Shown: positions 27,812-36,849 of the stretch, piece after piece
How the letters are laid out: each line of letters opens with the position of its first letter
Numbering within the stretch: the first letter of the stretch is position 1
From: Rhizobium tropici CIAT 899
Lineage (GTDB): Bacteria > Pseudomonadota > Alphaproteobacteria > Rhizobiales > Rhizobiaceae
NCBI RefSeq assembly: GCF_000330885.1
Contig: NC_020059.1
Coordinates: 1,291,001 to 1,355,000 of the forward strand
Direction of reading: 5' to 3'
Length of the DNA stretch: 64,000 bases
Translations under genes and position numbers: made by a program
The notes under the pieces: generated by a model
The model's database searches: none
What the model saw: the letters and a program-made list of their open reading frames with translations, nothing else
Told to the model about the DNA's origin: nothing

Positions 27812-28825
27812 CTATTTCTTCGCAAGATGTCGCGCCACATCGACAGCAAAATAAGTGAGGATGCCGTCGCAGCCAGCGCGCTTGAAGGCGAGCAGGGTTT
27901 CGAGCATCACGCGATCACCATCGATCCAGTCGTTGGCGGCGGCCGCCTTGATCATCGCGTATTCGCCGGAGACCTGATAGGCGAAGGTCGGAAGGCCGAA
28001 CGCCTCTTTCAGCCGCCAGCAGATGTCGAGATAGGGCAGGCCGGGCTTGACCATCAGCATGTCGGCACCTTCCTCGACGTCGAGCGTGGCGTCGCGCACG
28101 GCTTCGGTGCCGTTCGCCGGATCGATGTAATAGGTCTTCTTGTCGCCCTTCAGCAGGCCGCCGGTCGAAATCGCCTCGCGGTAGGGACCATAGAAGGCCG
28201 AGCTGAATTTCGTCGCGTAGCTCATGATGCCGACGCTCTGGTGTCCGGCTGCATCGAGCGCCTGGCGGATCGCGCCGATGCGCCCGTCCATCATTTCCGA
28301 GGGCGCGATGATATCGGCGCCGGCATCCGCCTGGTAGACCGCGGCACGCGCCACCTGTTCGACCGTTTCATCATTGACGATTTCATTGCCGCGCAGGATG
28401 CCGTCATGGCCGTGGCTGGTGAAAGGGTCGAGCGCGACGTCTGTGATGACGCCAATGTTCGGCACGGCCTTCTTGATTGCGGCGGTAGCGAGATTGATGA
28501 GATTGTTCTTCTCGAGGCTGTTGGAGCCGGTCTCGTCGCGCAGCTCCATTTCGATGTTGGGGAAGGTGGCAAGCGCGGGGATGCCGAGATCGGCCGCTTC
28601 CTTTGCCGCTTCTACCGCCATGTCCACGGTCATGCGGTTGACGCCGGGCATGGCAGGGATCGGCTCGACGATGCCGGTGCCCGGGATCACGAAGATCGGC
28701 CAGATGAGATCGTCGACCGTCAGCCGGTTTTCCTGCACGAGACGGCGTGTCCAATCGGCCTTGCGGTTACGCCGCACGCGCCGATGACCGGTAATCTCGT
28801 CAACGAGATGCGTCTTGTTCTCCAT
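27812..28825 (-). CDS. hemB: Delta-aminolevulinic acid dehydratase (porphobilinogen synthase)
   Basis: A 337-residue HemB that condenses two ALA molecules in haem synthesis. The Schiff-base lysines are in 'SYATKFSSAFYGPYREA' and 'MLMVKPGLPYLDI'. The metal-site region reads 'VALDPFTSHGHDGIL', with Asp/Ala in place of the zinc cysteines, so this is the Mg-dependent type common in alphaproteobacteria. Also seen are 'VIPGTGIVEPIPAMPGVNR' and 'IAPSEMMDGRIGAIRQALD'. The short intergenic gap to the RDD gene suggests loose linkage only. Confidence 0.96.
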   Translation of the reverse strand: MENKTHLVDEITGHRRVRRNRKADWTRRLVQENRLTVDDLIWPIFVIPGTGIVEPIPAMPGVNRMTVDMAVEAAKEAADLGIPALATFPNIEMELRDETGSNSLEKNNLINLATAAIKKAVPNIGVITDVALDPFTSHGHDGILRGNEIVNDETVEQVARAAVYQADAGADIIAPSEMMDGRIGAIRQALDAAGHQSVGIMSYATKFSSAFYGPYREAISTGGLLKGDKKTYYIDPANGTEAVRDATLDVEEGADMLMVKPGLPYLDICWRLKEAFGLPTFAYQVSGEYAMIKAAAANDWIDGDRVMLETLLAFKRAGCDGILTYFAVDVARHLAKK

Positions 28826-28968
28826 GATGCCGCCATCCTTCTTCGTCTATTTATGGCATTCTATATTGGGGGCGTACCTATCACGCCGTCCCCAGGATTC
28901 AAAACCAGGCGAAAGGCCGCAGCCATTATATTCTGGCGAGGCACGTGCCTCCTACGTATTGTTCGCGC

Positions 28969-29409
28969 ATGGAACCTGATTCTTCGACCGTACCCAAGAA
29001 TACGCTGACGGACATCCTGTTCGTGCTGTTCCTGCGGCTGATCGCGATCGCCTGCTTTTGGCTCGGCCTGCAATATTGGGCCATGCTGGTCGGCTACTCG
29101 CTGGATGGCCATGCGCGCTTCGATCTGCTCGCTCTCCCTTGGAAGGTCGCGGGCGCCGGGCTTGCGGTGGTTTTCCCGGTCGCAGCCCTCGGATTGTGGC
29201 TTACTGTCTCCTGGGGGCCGGTCATGTGGGTGGTGGCGGCAGGTGGGCAGGCACTGATGTATGGCGTATGGCCGGAGATATTTGGATCCAATCCGCTGAT
29301 CATGGTCTTGCATGCCTGCGTCGCCGTGATTTATTGCCTTTTCCGCATCCTGCTATGGCAGGAAAAACGCCGGCGCCGTCAGCAGCAGGTAATGGTTGAT
29401 TTACCCTGA
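28969..29409 (+). CDS. DUF6163-type membrane protein
   Basis: A 146-residue protein with four likely transmembrane helices (about 14-32, 50-72, 78-100 and 103-125) and a basic C-terminal tail 'WQEKRRRRQQQ'. It resembles the small integral membrane protein annotated as DUF6163 that sits beside ldtR in many Rhizobiaceae; its function is unknown. The ATG at 28969 is chosen because 'EPDSSTVPKNTLTDILF' precedes the first helix directly; an in-frame GTG at 28945 is possible. Divergent from hemB. Confidence 0.65.
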   Translation: MEPDSSTVPKNTLTDILFVLFLRLIAIACFWLGLQYWAMLVGYSLDGHARFDLLALPWKVAGAGLAVVFPVAALGLWLTVSWGPVMWVVAAGGQALMYGVWPEIFGSNPLIMVLHACVAVIYCLFRILLWQEKRRRRQQQVMVDLP

Positions 29410-29539
29410 GACAGCAACACGTCCTGGTAAGGTGCTGTTAAGCCTGCAGTTTAAGTAGAATTTTATGTGTATTCGATAGGGTCTCACTCAAGGCGGGAAG
29501 AAAACGACACCGCCAAACAAAACAGAGTGAGGCCAAGTC

Positions 29540-30058
29540 ATGATGAACACGAAAATCAAGCCGCAGGCAGTTGCAAACGCTCGGGATCAGCAGGTTGATG
29601 ACATCCGGGCTCTCTACATGGAATCCCTTCACCTGGTCGAGCGTCTGCACCGTCGCCTGCTTGATGTTATCAAGGACGAGTTCGACCGTCAGGGTCGCGA
29701 CGACGTCAACGCCGTCCAGGCGCTGCTCCTTTTCAATATCGGCAACTCCGAGCTGACGGCCGGCGAACTGCGCTCGCGCGGTTTCTACCTCGGCTCCAAC
29801 GTTTCCTACAACGTCAAGAAGCTGGTCGACCTCGGCTTCATCAACCATCAGCGCTCGCGCATCGACCGCCGCTCGGTCCGCATCAGCCTGACGGAAACCG
29901 GCCAGGATATCGCCGAAACCGTTGCCAAGCTCTATGAGCGCCACATCGGCTCGATCGACAAGGTCGGCGGCATCGGCACCGATGAATTCACCCAGATGAA
30001 CAAGCTCCTGCAGCGCCTCGACCGCTTCTGGAACGACAGCATCGCCTACCGCATGTAA
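29540..30058 (+). CDS. ldtR: MarR family regulator LdtR
   Basis: A 172-residue winged-helix regulator. The core 'DVNAVQALLLFNIGNSELTA' and recognition region 'GSNVSYNVKKLVDLGFINHQ', with wing 'SRIDRRSVRISLTETGQD', match the LdtR group known from Liberibacter and Sinorhizobium, where it controls an L,D-transpeptidase gene and osmotic and cell-envelope genes. Two ATGs in tandem (29540, 29543) follow GTGAGG. In related genomes ldtP is close by; here it begins 1.7 kb downstream, beyond an inserted segment. Confidence 0.85.
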   Translation: MMNTKIKPQAVANARDQQVDDIRALYMESLHLVERLHRRLLDVIKDEFDRQGRDDVNAVQALLLFNIGNSELTAGELRSRGFYLGSNVSYNVKKLVDLGFINHQRSRIDRRSVRISLTETGQDIAETVAKLYERHIGSIDKVGGIGTDEFTQMNKLLQRLDRFWNDSIAYRM

Positions 30059-30092
30059 TCTACCAAGCTGGCGTTCCCTCCGGCTTTTTAGA

Positions 30093-30257
30093 AACTCGAG
30101 ACTGACACAAACGGGTGTAGCGAGGCGAGAGAAGACGCCACGTTGCGCCCGTTTGTGCATGAACTGGGCGCGAGAGCATTGTAGGCCCCTTGTCACACGA
30201 CAGGGTAGACCAAGACGTATGCGTTAGCACGGCTGGCTTGTAAGTCTTCCTCGAGTT
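30093..30257 (+). ncRNA. Candidate structured RNA between ldtR and the deoxyribosyltransferase-like gene
   Basis: An 8-bp inverted repeat AACTCGAG (30093-30100) / CTCGAGTT (30250-30257) encloses 150 bases with two further helices. The first, 30106-30157, pairs CACAAACGGG with CCCGTTTGTG perfectly, continues for seven more pairs if G-U is allowed on the plus strand (30116-30122 with 30141-30147), then GGCG/CGCC around an 8-nt loop. The second (30187-30205) pairs CCC-TGTC with GACA-GGG around ACAC. The G-U wobbles favour a plus-strand RNA. No transcript evidence is available; a palindromic repeat is the alternative. Confidence 0.45.
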
Positions 30258-30290
30258 GCTAAACATAGCATTCCGCAAAAGAGGTTTGAG

Positions 30291-31148
30291 ATGATTGGAA
30301 AAGTGGACAAGAAGCGATGTTTCGTCGTTGGCCCGATTGGCGATGACGACAGTGATGATCGAATACACGCGGATTGGTTGCTTGAAGAAATCATACTGCC
30401 CGTTTTCAATGAGCATTTCCCAGAGTATAGCGTGCAGCGCGCGGATAAGATTTCCAATCCTGGACAGATAAACACGCAGGTCATAACTGCCCTACTGGAA
30501 GCGGAGATCGTTATTGCAGATCTCACAACGCTTAATCCCAATGCTTTCTACGAGATCGGCATACGTCACACCATTCAGAAGCCCATTATTCATATGCACA
30601 TCGAAGGCCAGAGAATTCCATTCGATATTGCGCCATTCAGGTCGATAAAATTTTCACGGCGGCGACCTGTCGATATTCGCGCCGCTCGCGCGGCTTTGCT
30701 TGAATACGCGAAGGAAGCGACGGACGAGGCGCATGTCATCGACAATCCAGTGACGTTCTCACGGGGCAAGCTTCAATTTGAAAAAAACGCGACGCCTTCT
30801 GAAAAGATTGCTCAGGAACAGATGGAGTATTTGGGCAATCGTCTTGATTTGATTGAAATGCAGCTAGGAAATTCCCCCCTTCTCGGCGGATACCGTGATC
30901 ACAGAAGGAAGGCTAGGTCGATTGCCTTGGAGATTCGAGCCCGTCAAGATACCTCATTGGAGCAACTAAAGAGCTTCATCGACACGGTATTATTGAATAG
31001 ATTTCCCGACGCCATCATGATGGAAAATAACGGGAACAACTTTGTTTTCTTTGTGCCGGACACCGACCAAAGCCGTCAGCGGATCGAGACTCTAAAAAAT
31101 GATTCCGCGCTTGCGGCTTTCGCGGTCGACATTTCCGTGAGCTATTAG
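30291..31148 (+). CDS. Nucleoside 2-deoxyribosyltransferase-like protein (possible NAD/nucleotide-processing effector)
   Basis: A 285-residue protein. Residues ~8-125 have the Rossmann-like fold of the nucleoside deoxyribosyltransferase/TIR-related superfamily: 'CFVVGPIGDDD' (strand 1 and loop), 'TQVITALLEAEIVIADLTTL', and 'NPNAFYEIGIRHT' with the conserved Glu (E88) that is the nucleophile in true transferases, then 'KPIIHMHIEGQRIPFD'. Residues ~150-285 are helical and unrecognised. Such proteins occur in defence and toxin systems as predicted nucleotide hydrolases; that role is inference. The gene is AT-richer than its neighbours, stands alone, and splits ldtR from ldtP. Confidence 0.7.
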   Translation: MIGKVDKKRCFVVGPIGDDDSDDRIHADWLLEEIILPVFNEHFPEYSVQRADKISNPGQINTQVITALLEAEIVIADLTTLNPNAFYEIGIRHTIQKPIIHMHIEGQRIPFDIAPFRSIKFSRRRPVDIRAARAALLEYAKEATDEAHVIDNPVTFSRGKLQFEKNATPSEKIAQEQMEYLGNRLDLIEMQLGNSPLLGGYRDHRRKARSIALEIRARQDTSLEQLKSFIDTVLLNRFPDAIMMENNGNNFVFFVPDTDQSRQRIETLKNDSALAAFAVDISVSY

Positions 31149-31795
31149 GAGAATTTTCCACAATAGGGCTTAACGTTCGTTACTAATTGCCTAGCCGTAA
31201 AGGTCGCACAACGTGCTGCGAATGGACCCGCAAATCGGTTCTCGACCACTTCTAGAACGATTAAATCCTCCATCGCCTGTAAGTGAGTGGCAGGGATTGA
31301 TCTTGCGACCTTCAAGTCAAAGCAAGCTGGACACGTTCCCTGCGTGTCCGGCTTGAACGCATTGCCGGCCCGATCGTTGTGCGCTTTTTGCCACGTCCGC
31401 GCTTCACCTTCCATCCCATGTAACGTCCCGGACGGCTAAGCCATTGACGCCGGATCAGGACACGCTATGAACCACGCGCAGCTGTGGTATTTTAGCAAAA
31501 GCAGTTTGGCTTTTCTTTCGCACTCGTGCGGCAAAGCAAGTTTCATGCCGGGAGACACGAATTGGCCATATTGCTATGACAGCGGAAATCGACTGCAGGC
31601 AGCGTTCTCGAAATACGATCTTCCGACCTGAAGGTCTTGGCTTCGCGATATTGTGATAGTTCGTGGCCAAGTTTTTGGTGGTGCATTAAGGGAACGGATT
31701 GATACTGAGCGGCGTTACTTGGCGCGAGCTTGCGCTATTTACTGCTTCCTCTCTTGGCTGCGCATGATTGGATCGCAGCGTTGAACGGTTAGGAT
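31149..31795. other. AT-richer intergenic region with a long hairpin, no clear gene
   Basis: These 647 bases separate the deoxyribosyltransferase-like gene and ldtP. Short open frames on the minus strand (89 and 71 codons) are not recognisable and lack ribosome sites. The main structure is the hairpin at 31323-31355. The last ~100 bases should hold the ldtP promoter. The composition matches the inserted segment rather than ldtR or ldtP. Confidence 0.5.
31323..31355. other. 13-bp hairpin downstream of the deoxyribosyltransferase-like gene
   Basis: CAAGCTGGACACG (31323-31335) pairs with CGTGTCCGGCTTG (31343-31355) with only one T-G wobble, around a 7-nt TTCCCTG loop. No U-tract follows. It is 175 bases after the gene's stop. 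Possible transcript end or palindromic repeat. Confidence 0.6.
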
Positions 31796-33109
31796 ATGTC
31801 GAAGAAAAACGGAATTGGACCCTTTTCGCGCCGCTCTTTCCTGCGGTCGGCTGCAACTCTTGGCGCTGCCGCACTGGCCGCTCCGGCCCTTGCGCAAAAC
31901 GCAACTCCGCTTGAGGCGTTGATCAACGATCGCTCCCGTGGCAATTGGGACGACCAGTTCGACGCCAAGGCTGCGGCGCGCACCGCTGCCGCCGTCCAGT
32001 CGAACGCGCCAATCCTCGGGCCAGATTCCGTACCGAACATTCAGCAGGCGATCGCGCAATATCAGAACATTGCCGCCAACGGCGGATGGCCGCAGATCAA
32101 TCCGACAAGCCAGCAGGCGCTGCAGCTCGGTGCGACCGATCCGGCCGTACAGTCGCTGCGCCAGCATTTGATGATTACCGGCGACCTGCCGCGTGAGGCT
32201 GGTATATCTTCTGCCTTCGACTCCTATGTCGACGGTGCGGTCAAGCGTTTCCAGGCCCGTCACGGACTGCCGGCAGATGGCGTCCTCGGCGATTTCACGC
32301 TGAAGGCGATGAACATCCCCGCCAATGTCCGCCTGCAGCAGCTCAACACCAATCTCGTCCGCCTCCAGACGTTCCCGTCCGACCTCGGCCGCCGTCACGT
32401 CATGGTCAATATCCCGGCGACACGTGTCGAAGCCGTCGAGGACGGTCAGGTGGCGCTGCGCCACCAGGCGATCGTCGGCCGGGAATCGCGGCCGACGCAT
32501 ATCATCAATTCAAAGATCTACGAGGTCATCCTCAACCCGTACTGGACGGCGCCGCGCTCCATCGTCGTCAAGGACATCGTGCCCTTGATGCGCAAGGATC
32601 CGACCTACCTGACGAAGAACAACATTCGTCTTATTGACGGCAAGGGCCAGGAAGTGGCACCCGAGACGATCGACTGGAATTCGGACAAGGCGCCGGACCT
32701 GATGTTCCGTCAGGACCCGGGCAAGACCAACGCCATGGCGTCCACGAAGATCAACTTCTATAATCCGAACAACGAATATATGCACGACACGCCCGAGCAG
32801 GGCCTGTTCAACAAGCTGATGCGTTTCGACAGCTCGGGCTGCGTGCGCGTTCAGAACGTGCGTGACCTCGCGACCTGGCTGTTGGCCGAAACGCCCGGCT
32901 GGCCGCGTCAGCACATCGAGCAGGTCATTTCCACCCGCGTCAACACGCCGATCAAGCTGGCGACCGAAGTGCCTGTCTATTTCGTCTATATTTCGGCCTG
33001 GAGCGCCCGCGACGGTATCGTCCAGTTCCGCGACGATATCTATAATCTGGACGGCAATTCCCAGTTGGCGCTCAATACGACCCAGGGCATGGAACAGCCG
33101 GTTCAATAA
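31796..33109 (+). CDS. ldtP: L,D-transpeptidase (YkuD family), LdtP
   Basis: A 437-residue periplasmic cross-linking enzyme. A twin-arginine signal is seen ('SRRSFLRSAATLGAAAL', R12-R13; cleavage after APALA). A peptidoglycan-binding helical domain lies at about residues 125-185 ('YVDGAVKRFQARHGLPADG'). The YkuD catalytic domain runs from about 200, with H330 ('MHDTPEQGLF') and nucleophile C349 in 'FDSSGCVRV'. It makes 3-3 cross-links or lipoprotein links in rhizobia. Known to be under LdtR control in Liberibacter; here the regulator is separated by the inserted segment. Confidence 0.9.
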   Translation: MSKKNGIGPFSRRSFLRSAATLGAAALAAPALAQNATPLEALINDRSRGNWDDQFDAKAAARTAAAVQSNAPILGPDSVPNIQQAIAQYQNIAANGGWPQINPTSQQALQLGATDPAVQSLRQHLMITGDLPREAGISSAFDSYVDGAVKRFQARHGLPADGVLGDFTLKAMNIPANVRLQQLNTNLVRLQTFPSDLGRRHVMVNIPATRVEAVEDGQVALRHQAIVGRESRPTHIINSKIYEVILNPYWTAPRSIVVKDIVPLMRKDPTYLTKNNIRLIDGKGQEVAPETIDWNSDKAPDLMFRQDPGKTNAMASTKINFYNPNNEYMHDTPEQGLFNKLMRFDSSGCVRVQNVRDLATWLLAETPGWPRQHIEQVISTRVNTPIKLATEVPVYFVYISAWSARDGIVQFRDDIYNLDGNSQLALNTTQGMEQPVQ

Positions 33110-33134
33110 TCGGCGTTCTTGGAGCCAATCCGTT

Positions 33135-33169
33135 TAAAAAGCCGCGTCCTCGATGCGGCTTTTTTGTTA
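33135..33169 (+). terminator. Rho-independent terminator of ldtP
   Basis: AAAAAGCCGC / GCGGCTTTTTTG around a GTCCTCGAT loop, 26 bases after the ldtP stop, with a run of six T. A strong canonical terminator. Confidence 0.9.
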
Positions 33170-33285
33170 GGAAGCACTGCTCTGCGTAGTTTGCCCAGCA
33201 AATGTCGCTGGTCGTATTGCTCTCCGGCGACCCTGACGCTAATACCGTTTGCATTGCCCTTCCGGCCCGTTCAGGAGCTTTCACG

Positions 33286-34584
33286 ATGACCAACGCGTCC
33301 ACCGAACCCTTCTTCAATCGCTCGCTTGCCGATACCGATCCGGAAATCTTTGGTGCGATCGGCAAGGAACTCGGTCGCCAGCGGCACGAAATCGAATTGA
33401 TCGCCTCGGAAAACATCGTCTCGCGCGCCGTGCTGGAAGCGCAGGGCTCGATCATGACCAACAAATATGCCGAGGGATATCCGGGCAAGCGCTATTATGG
33501 CGGCTGCCAGTATGTCGATATCGCCGAGGAGCTTGCCATCGAGCGCGCCAAGAAGCTGTTCGGCGTCAATTTCGCCAACGTCCAGCCGAATTCCGGTTCG
33601 CAGATGAACCAGGCCGTGTTCCTGGCGCTCTTGCAGCCCGGTGACACCTTCATGGGTCTCGACCTGAATTCGGGCGGTCACCTGACGCATGGTTCGCCGG
33701 TCAACATGTCCGGCAAGTGGTTCAACGTCGTATCCTACGGCGTGCGCGAAGGCGACAACCTGCTCGATATGGACGAAGTGCAGCGCAAGGCCGAGGAAAC
33801 CAAGCCGAAGCTCATCATCGCCGGCGGCACGGCCTATTCCCGCATCTGGGACTGGAAGCGCTTCCGCGAGATCGCCGACAGCGTCGGCGCCTATCTGATG
33901 GTCGACATGGCTCATATCGCCGGGCTCGTTGCCGGCGGCCAGCATCCGTCGCCGTTCCCGCATTGCCATGTTGCCACCACGACCACGCACAAGTCGCTGC
34001 GCGGCCCGCGCGGCGGCATGATCCTCACCAACGACGAGGATCTGGCGAAGAAGTTCAACTCGGCCGTCTTCCCCGGCCTCCAGGGTGGCCCGCTGATGCA
34101 TGTCATCGCCGCCAAAGCGGTTGCGCTCGGTGAAGCGCTACAGCCGGAGTTCAAGGACTACGCGGCCCAGATCGTCAAGAACGCCAAGGCGCTTGCCGAA
34201 ACGCTGATCTCCGGCGGCGTCGATGTCGTCTCCGGCGGCACGGACAACCACCTCATGCTGGTCGATCTGCGCAAGAAGAATGCCACGGGCAAGCGCGCTG
34301 AGGCCGCACTCGGCCGCGCCTACGTCACCTGCAACAAGAACGGCATTCCCTTCGACCCCGAGAAGCCCTTCGTCACGTCAGGCGTTCGCCTCGGCACGCC
34401 GGCCGGTACGACGCGCGGCTTCAAGGAAGCCGAATTCCGTGAAATCGGCAATCTGATCATCGAAGTGCTCGATGGCTTGAAGGTCGCCAATTCCGACGAA
34501 GGCAATGCTGCCGTCGAGGCTGCCGTGCGCGAGAAAGTGGTCAAGCTCACCGACCGCTTCCCGATGTACGGCTATATGGGCTAA
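33286..34584 (+). CDS. glyA: Serine hydroxymethyltransferase
   Basis: A 432-residue PLP enzyme that interconverts serine and glycine with tetrahydrofolate. '[20 protein letters not shown]', '[20 protein letters not shown]' and '[13 protein letters not shown]' are conserved; the PLP lysine is K236 in '[14 protein letters not shown]'. The start at 33286 follows CAGGAGCTTTCACG; 28 upstream codons in the frame are not conserved. First gene of a glyA-nrdR-ribD-ribE operon with spacings of 9 bp or less. Confidence 0.97.
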   Translation: MTNASTEPFFNRSLADTDPEIFGAIGKELGRQRHEIELIASENIVSRAVLEAQGSIMTNKYAEGYPGKRYYGGCQYVDIAEELAIERAKKLFGVNFANVQPNSGSQMNQAVFLALLQPGDTFMGLDLNSGGHLTHGSPVNMSGKWFNVVSYGVREGDNLLDMDEVQRKAEETKPKLIIAGGTAYSRIWDWKRFREIADSVGAYLMVDMAHIAGLVAGGQHPSPFPHCHVATTTTHKSLRGPRGGMILTNDEDLAKKFNSAVFPGLQGGPLMHVIAAKAVALGEALQPEFKDYAAQIVKNAKALAETLISGGVDVVSGGTDNHLMLVDLRKKNATGKRAEAALGRAYVTCNKNGIPFDPEKPFVTSGVRLGTPAGTTRGFKEAEFREIGNLIIEVLDGLKVANSDEGNAAVEAAVREKVVKLTDRFPMYGYMG

Positions 34585-34593
34585 GGAGAGCGC

Positions 34594-35070
34594 ATGCGCT
34601 GCCCTTACTGCGGCTCAGAAGACACCCAGGTCAAGGACTCGCGCCCGGCGGAGGACAACACGTCCATCCGCCGTCGGCGCATTTGTCCGGATTGCGGCGG
34701 CCGCTTCACCACTTTCGAGCGCGTGCAGCTGCGCGAGCTCATGGTTATCAAGAAGACGGGCCGCAAGGTGCCGTTCGATCGCGACAAGCTGGTGCGCTCT
34801 TTCGAGATCGCGCTGCGCAAGCGCCCGGTCGATCGGGACCGGATCGAGCGGGCCGTATCGGGCATCGTGCGCCGCCTCGAAAGCTCCGGCGAGACCGAAA
34901 TCAGCTCCGAGCAGATCGGTCTGCAGGTGCTGGAAGCGCTGAAGAGCCTCGATGACGTCGCCTTTGTGCGCTACGCCTCCGTCTACCGCGATTTTTCGCA
35001 TGCGGAGGATTTCGAGCACGTGATTGACGAAATCAACGCCAAGATCGCTCGCGATCCGCTGGACCCTTGA
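34594..35070 (+). CDS. nrdR: Transcriptional repressor NrdR
   Basis: A 158-residue regulator of ribonucleotide reductase genes. The N-terminal zinc ribbon has '[17 protein letters not shown]' and '[18 protein letters not shown]' (four Cys). The ATP-cone follows ('[20 protein letters not shown]') and senses ATP/dATP. Length and layout are standard. It starts 9 bp after glyA; the ribD start lies 2 bp after its stop. Confidence 0.97.
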   Translation: MRCPYCGSEDTQVKDSRPAEDNTSIRRRRICPDCGGRFTTFERVQLRELMVIKKTGRKVPFDRDKLVRSFEIALRKRPVDRDRIERAVSGIVRRLESSGETEISSEQIGLQVLEALKSLDDVAFVRYASVYRDFSHAEDFEHVIDEINAKIARDPLDP

Positions 35071-35072
35071 CC

Positions 35073-36182
35073 ATGGCGCTGCGGCCCGAGGACGAGAATT
35101 TCATGGCCGCGGCCATCCGTCTGTCGCGCCAGCATCTGGGGTTGACTTCCACCAATCCATCCGTCGGCTGCCTTATCGTCAAGGATGGCGTGATCATCGG
35201 CAGCGGTGTGACCGCGCTTGGCGGGCGCCCGCATGCCGAGCCTCAGGCGCTGGCCGAGGCAGGTGAGGGGGCCAGAGGTGCCACCGCCTACGTGACGCTT
35301 GAGCCTTGCTCGCACTACGGCAAGACGCCGCCATGCGCCGAGGCGCTGATCGCTTACGGCGTGGCACGCGTCGTCATCAGTGTCACCGATCCCGACCAGC
35401 GCGTCTCCGGACGCGGCATCACCATGCTGCGCGAGGCCGGCATTGAGGTCGATACCGGTGTTCTGGAGATGGAAGGCAGGCGATCTCTCGCGGGCTATCT
35501 CATGCGCCAGACGAGAAACCGGCCCTATGTGACTCTCAAGCTTGCGATTTCCGCCGATGGCATGATCGGCAAGACGGGCGCGGGCCAGGTTTGCATCACC
35601 GGCGATGCCGCACGCGCTGAGGTCCAGATGCTGCGGGCCGAAAGCGATGCCATTCTTGTTGGCATAGGTACGGCGATAGCAGATGATCCGGAATTGACCT
35701 GTCGGATCCCCGGTATGGAGGATCGCACGCCGCTACGCATCGTCATTGACGACGAGCTGCAGCTCCCCCTTGGCAGCAAGCTGGTCCGCACGGCCCGGCA
35801 ATATCCGGTGATCGCGGTCGCCGGCCATCCGCCGCCGTTTGACGAGAATACCGACGCCGCATTCCTCGGACGCCGCGCAGCGCTGGATGCCGCCGGCGTC
35901 GAGGTCTTGCAATCCAATTCGAGCGAGCCGGGCGAGCTACTGGAGGCATTGGGCACCCGTGGTATCTCGTCGCTGCTGGTGGAGGGAGGCGCCAAGACGG
36001 CACGGCGCTTCCTCGATGCTGGAATGGTCGACCGCATCCTGCTGTTTCAAGGTCCTGCCGAGATCGGCGAGGGTGGTATTGAATCGCCGGTTCTGAAATC
36101 CAATATCCCAGCTGATTTTATTCATGTTGGCCAGAGCCGCTTCGGCGACGATCTCTGCGACGAATACGAAAGAGGTTTTTGA
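35073..36182 (+). CDS. ribD: Bifunctional riboflavin deaminase/reductase RibD
   Basis: A 369-residue fusion. Residues 1-145 are the cytidine-deaminase-like zinc domain: 'GGRPHAEPQAL' (His-Ala-Glu) and 'LEPCSHYGKTPPCAEAL' (two Cys). Residues ~150-369 are the NADPH reductase: 'RPYVTLKLAISADGMIG' and 'GISSLLVEGGAKTARRFLDA'. It performs steps two and three of riboflavin synthesis. The ATG at 35073 (MALRPED) is preferred over a TTG at 35067. The stop overlaps the ribE start (TGATG). Confidence 0.95.
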   Translation: MALRPEDENFMAAAIRLSRQHLGLTSTNPSVGCLIVKDGVIIGSGVTALGGRPHAEPQALAEAGEGARGATAYVTLEPCSHYGKTPPCAEALIAYGVARVVISVTDPDQRVSGRGITMLREAGIEVDTGVLEMEGRRSLAGYLMRQTRNRPYVTLKLAISADGMIGKTGAGQVCITGDAARAEVQMLRAESDAILVGIGTAIADDPELTCRIPGMEDRTPLRIVIDDELQLPLGSKLVRTARQYPVIAVAGHPPPFDENTDAAFLGRRAALDAAGVEVLQSNSSEPGELLEALGTRGISSLLVEGGAKTARRFLDAGMVDRILLFQGPAEIGEGGIESPVLKSNIPADFIHVGQSRFGDDLCDEYERGF

Positions 36183-36802
36183 TGTTTACCGGAATCATCA
36201 CCGACGTTGGCACGGTCGAATCCATTTCCCCGTTGAAGGAAGGCATCAAGCTGCGCGTCGCCACCAATTACGATCCGGCCACGATCGACATGGGCGCATC
36301 TATCTCGCACGCCGGCGTCTGCCTGACGGTTACGGGTCTGCCTGAACAGGGCAGCAACGGACGATGGTTCGAGGTCGAGGCCTGGGAAGAGGCGCTGCGG
36401 CTTACGACCATCGGCACCTGGGAAGCTGGCGCCAAGATCAATCTTGAACGCTCGCTGAAGATCGGCGACGAACTCGGCGGCCACATCGTGTCCGGCCATA
36501 TCGACGGCAAGGCGGAAATCCTGTCGGTGACATCAGAGGGTGAGGCCACGCGCTTCCGTCTGCGCGCGCCGGAACATCTTGCCAGGTTCGTCGCGCCGAA
36601 GGGTTCGGTCGCGCTCGACGGCACCTCGCTGACCGTCAATGCCGTCGAGGGTACGGAGTTCGACGTGCTGCTGATCCGCCATTCCCTGGAGGTCACGACC
36701 TGGGGCGAGCGCAAGGCTGGCGACTTCGTCAATTTCGAAGTCGATACCATGGCACGCTACGCCGCTCGTCTGGCAGAATTCCCCGCGGTCCGCGAATCCT
36801 GA
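36182..36802 (+). CDS. ribE: Riboflavin synthase subunit alpha
   Basis: A 206-residue enzyme that dismutates two lumazine molecules into riboflavin. It starts with the invariant 'MFTGIITDVGTVESI' and contains two lumazine-binding repeats (1-97 and 98-195), seen as 'GASISHAGVCLTVTG' and 'KGSVALDGTSLTVNAVEG'. It overlaps ribD by one base. The usual next gene, ribH, is 1.8 kb further because of three minus-strand genes. Confidence 0.95.
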   Translation: MFTGIITDVGTVESISPLKEGIKLRVATNYDPATIDMGASISHAGVCLTVTGLPEQGSNGRWFEVEAWEEALRLTTIGTWEAGAKINLERSLKIGDELGGHIVSGHIDGKAEILSVTSEGEATRFRLRAPEHLARFVAPKGSVALDGTSLTVNAVEGTEFDVLLIRHSLEVTTWGERKAGDFVNFEVDTMARYAARLAEFPAVRES

Positions 36803-36849
36803 GTTCCCTAAGCTCGCCGCAAGAAGGCGTCGATCGGCGCCTTTCCGGC

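Noticed and set aside
31145..31414. An 89-codon minus-strand frame after the deoxyribosyltransferase-like gene
   Set aside because: It contains 'TCPACFDLK' but no recognisable domain, no ribosome site, and spans a 13-bp hairpin; kept only as part of the intergenic description.
31455..31670. A 71-codon minus-strand frame before ldtP
   Set aside because: No motif, poor start context and atypical residues; likely chance.
30059..31795. A complete retron
   Set aside because: The effector-like gene and the folded upstream sequence recall one, but no reverse-transcriptase motif was found in any frame here, so the name is not justified.
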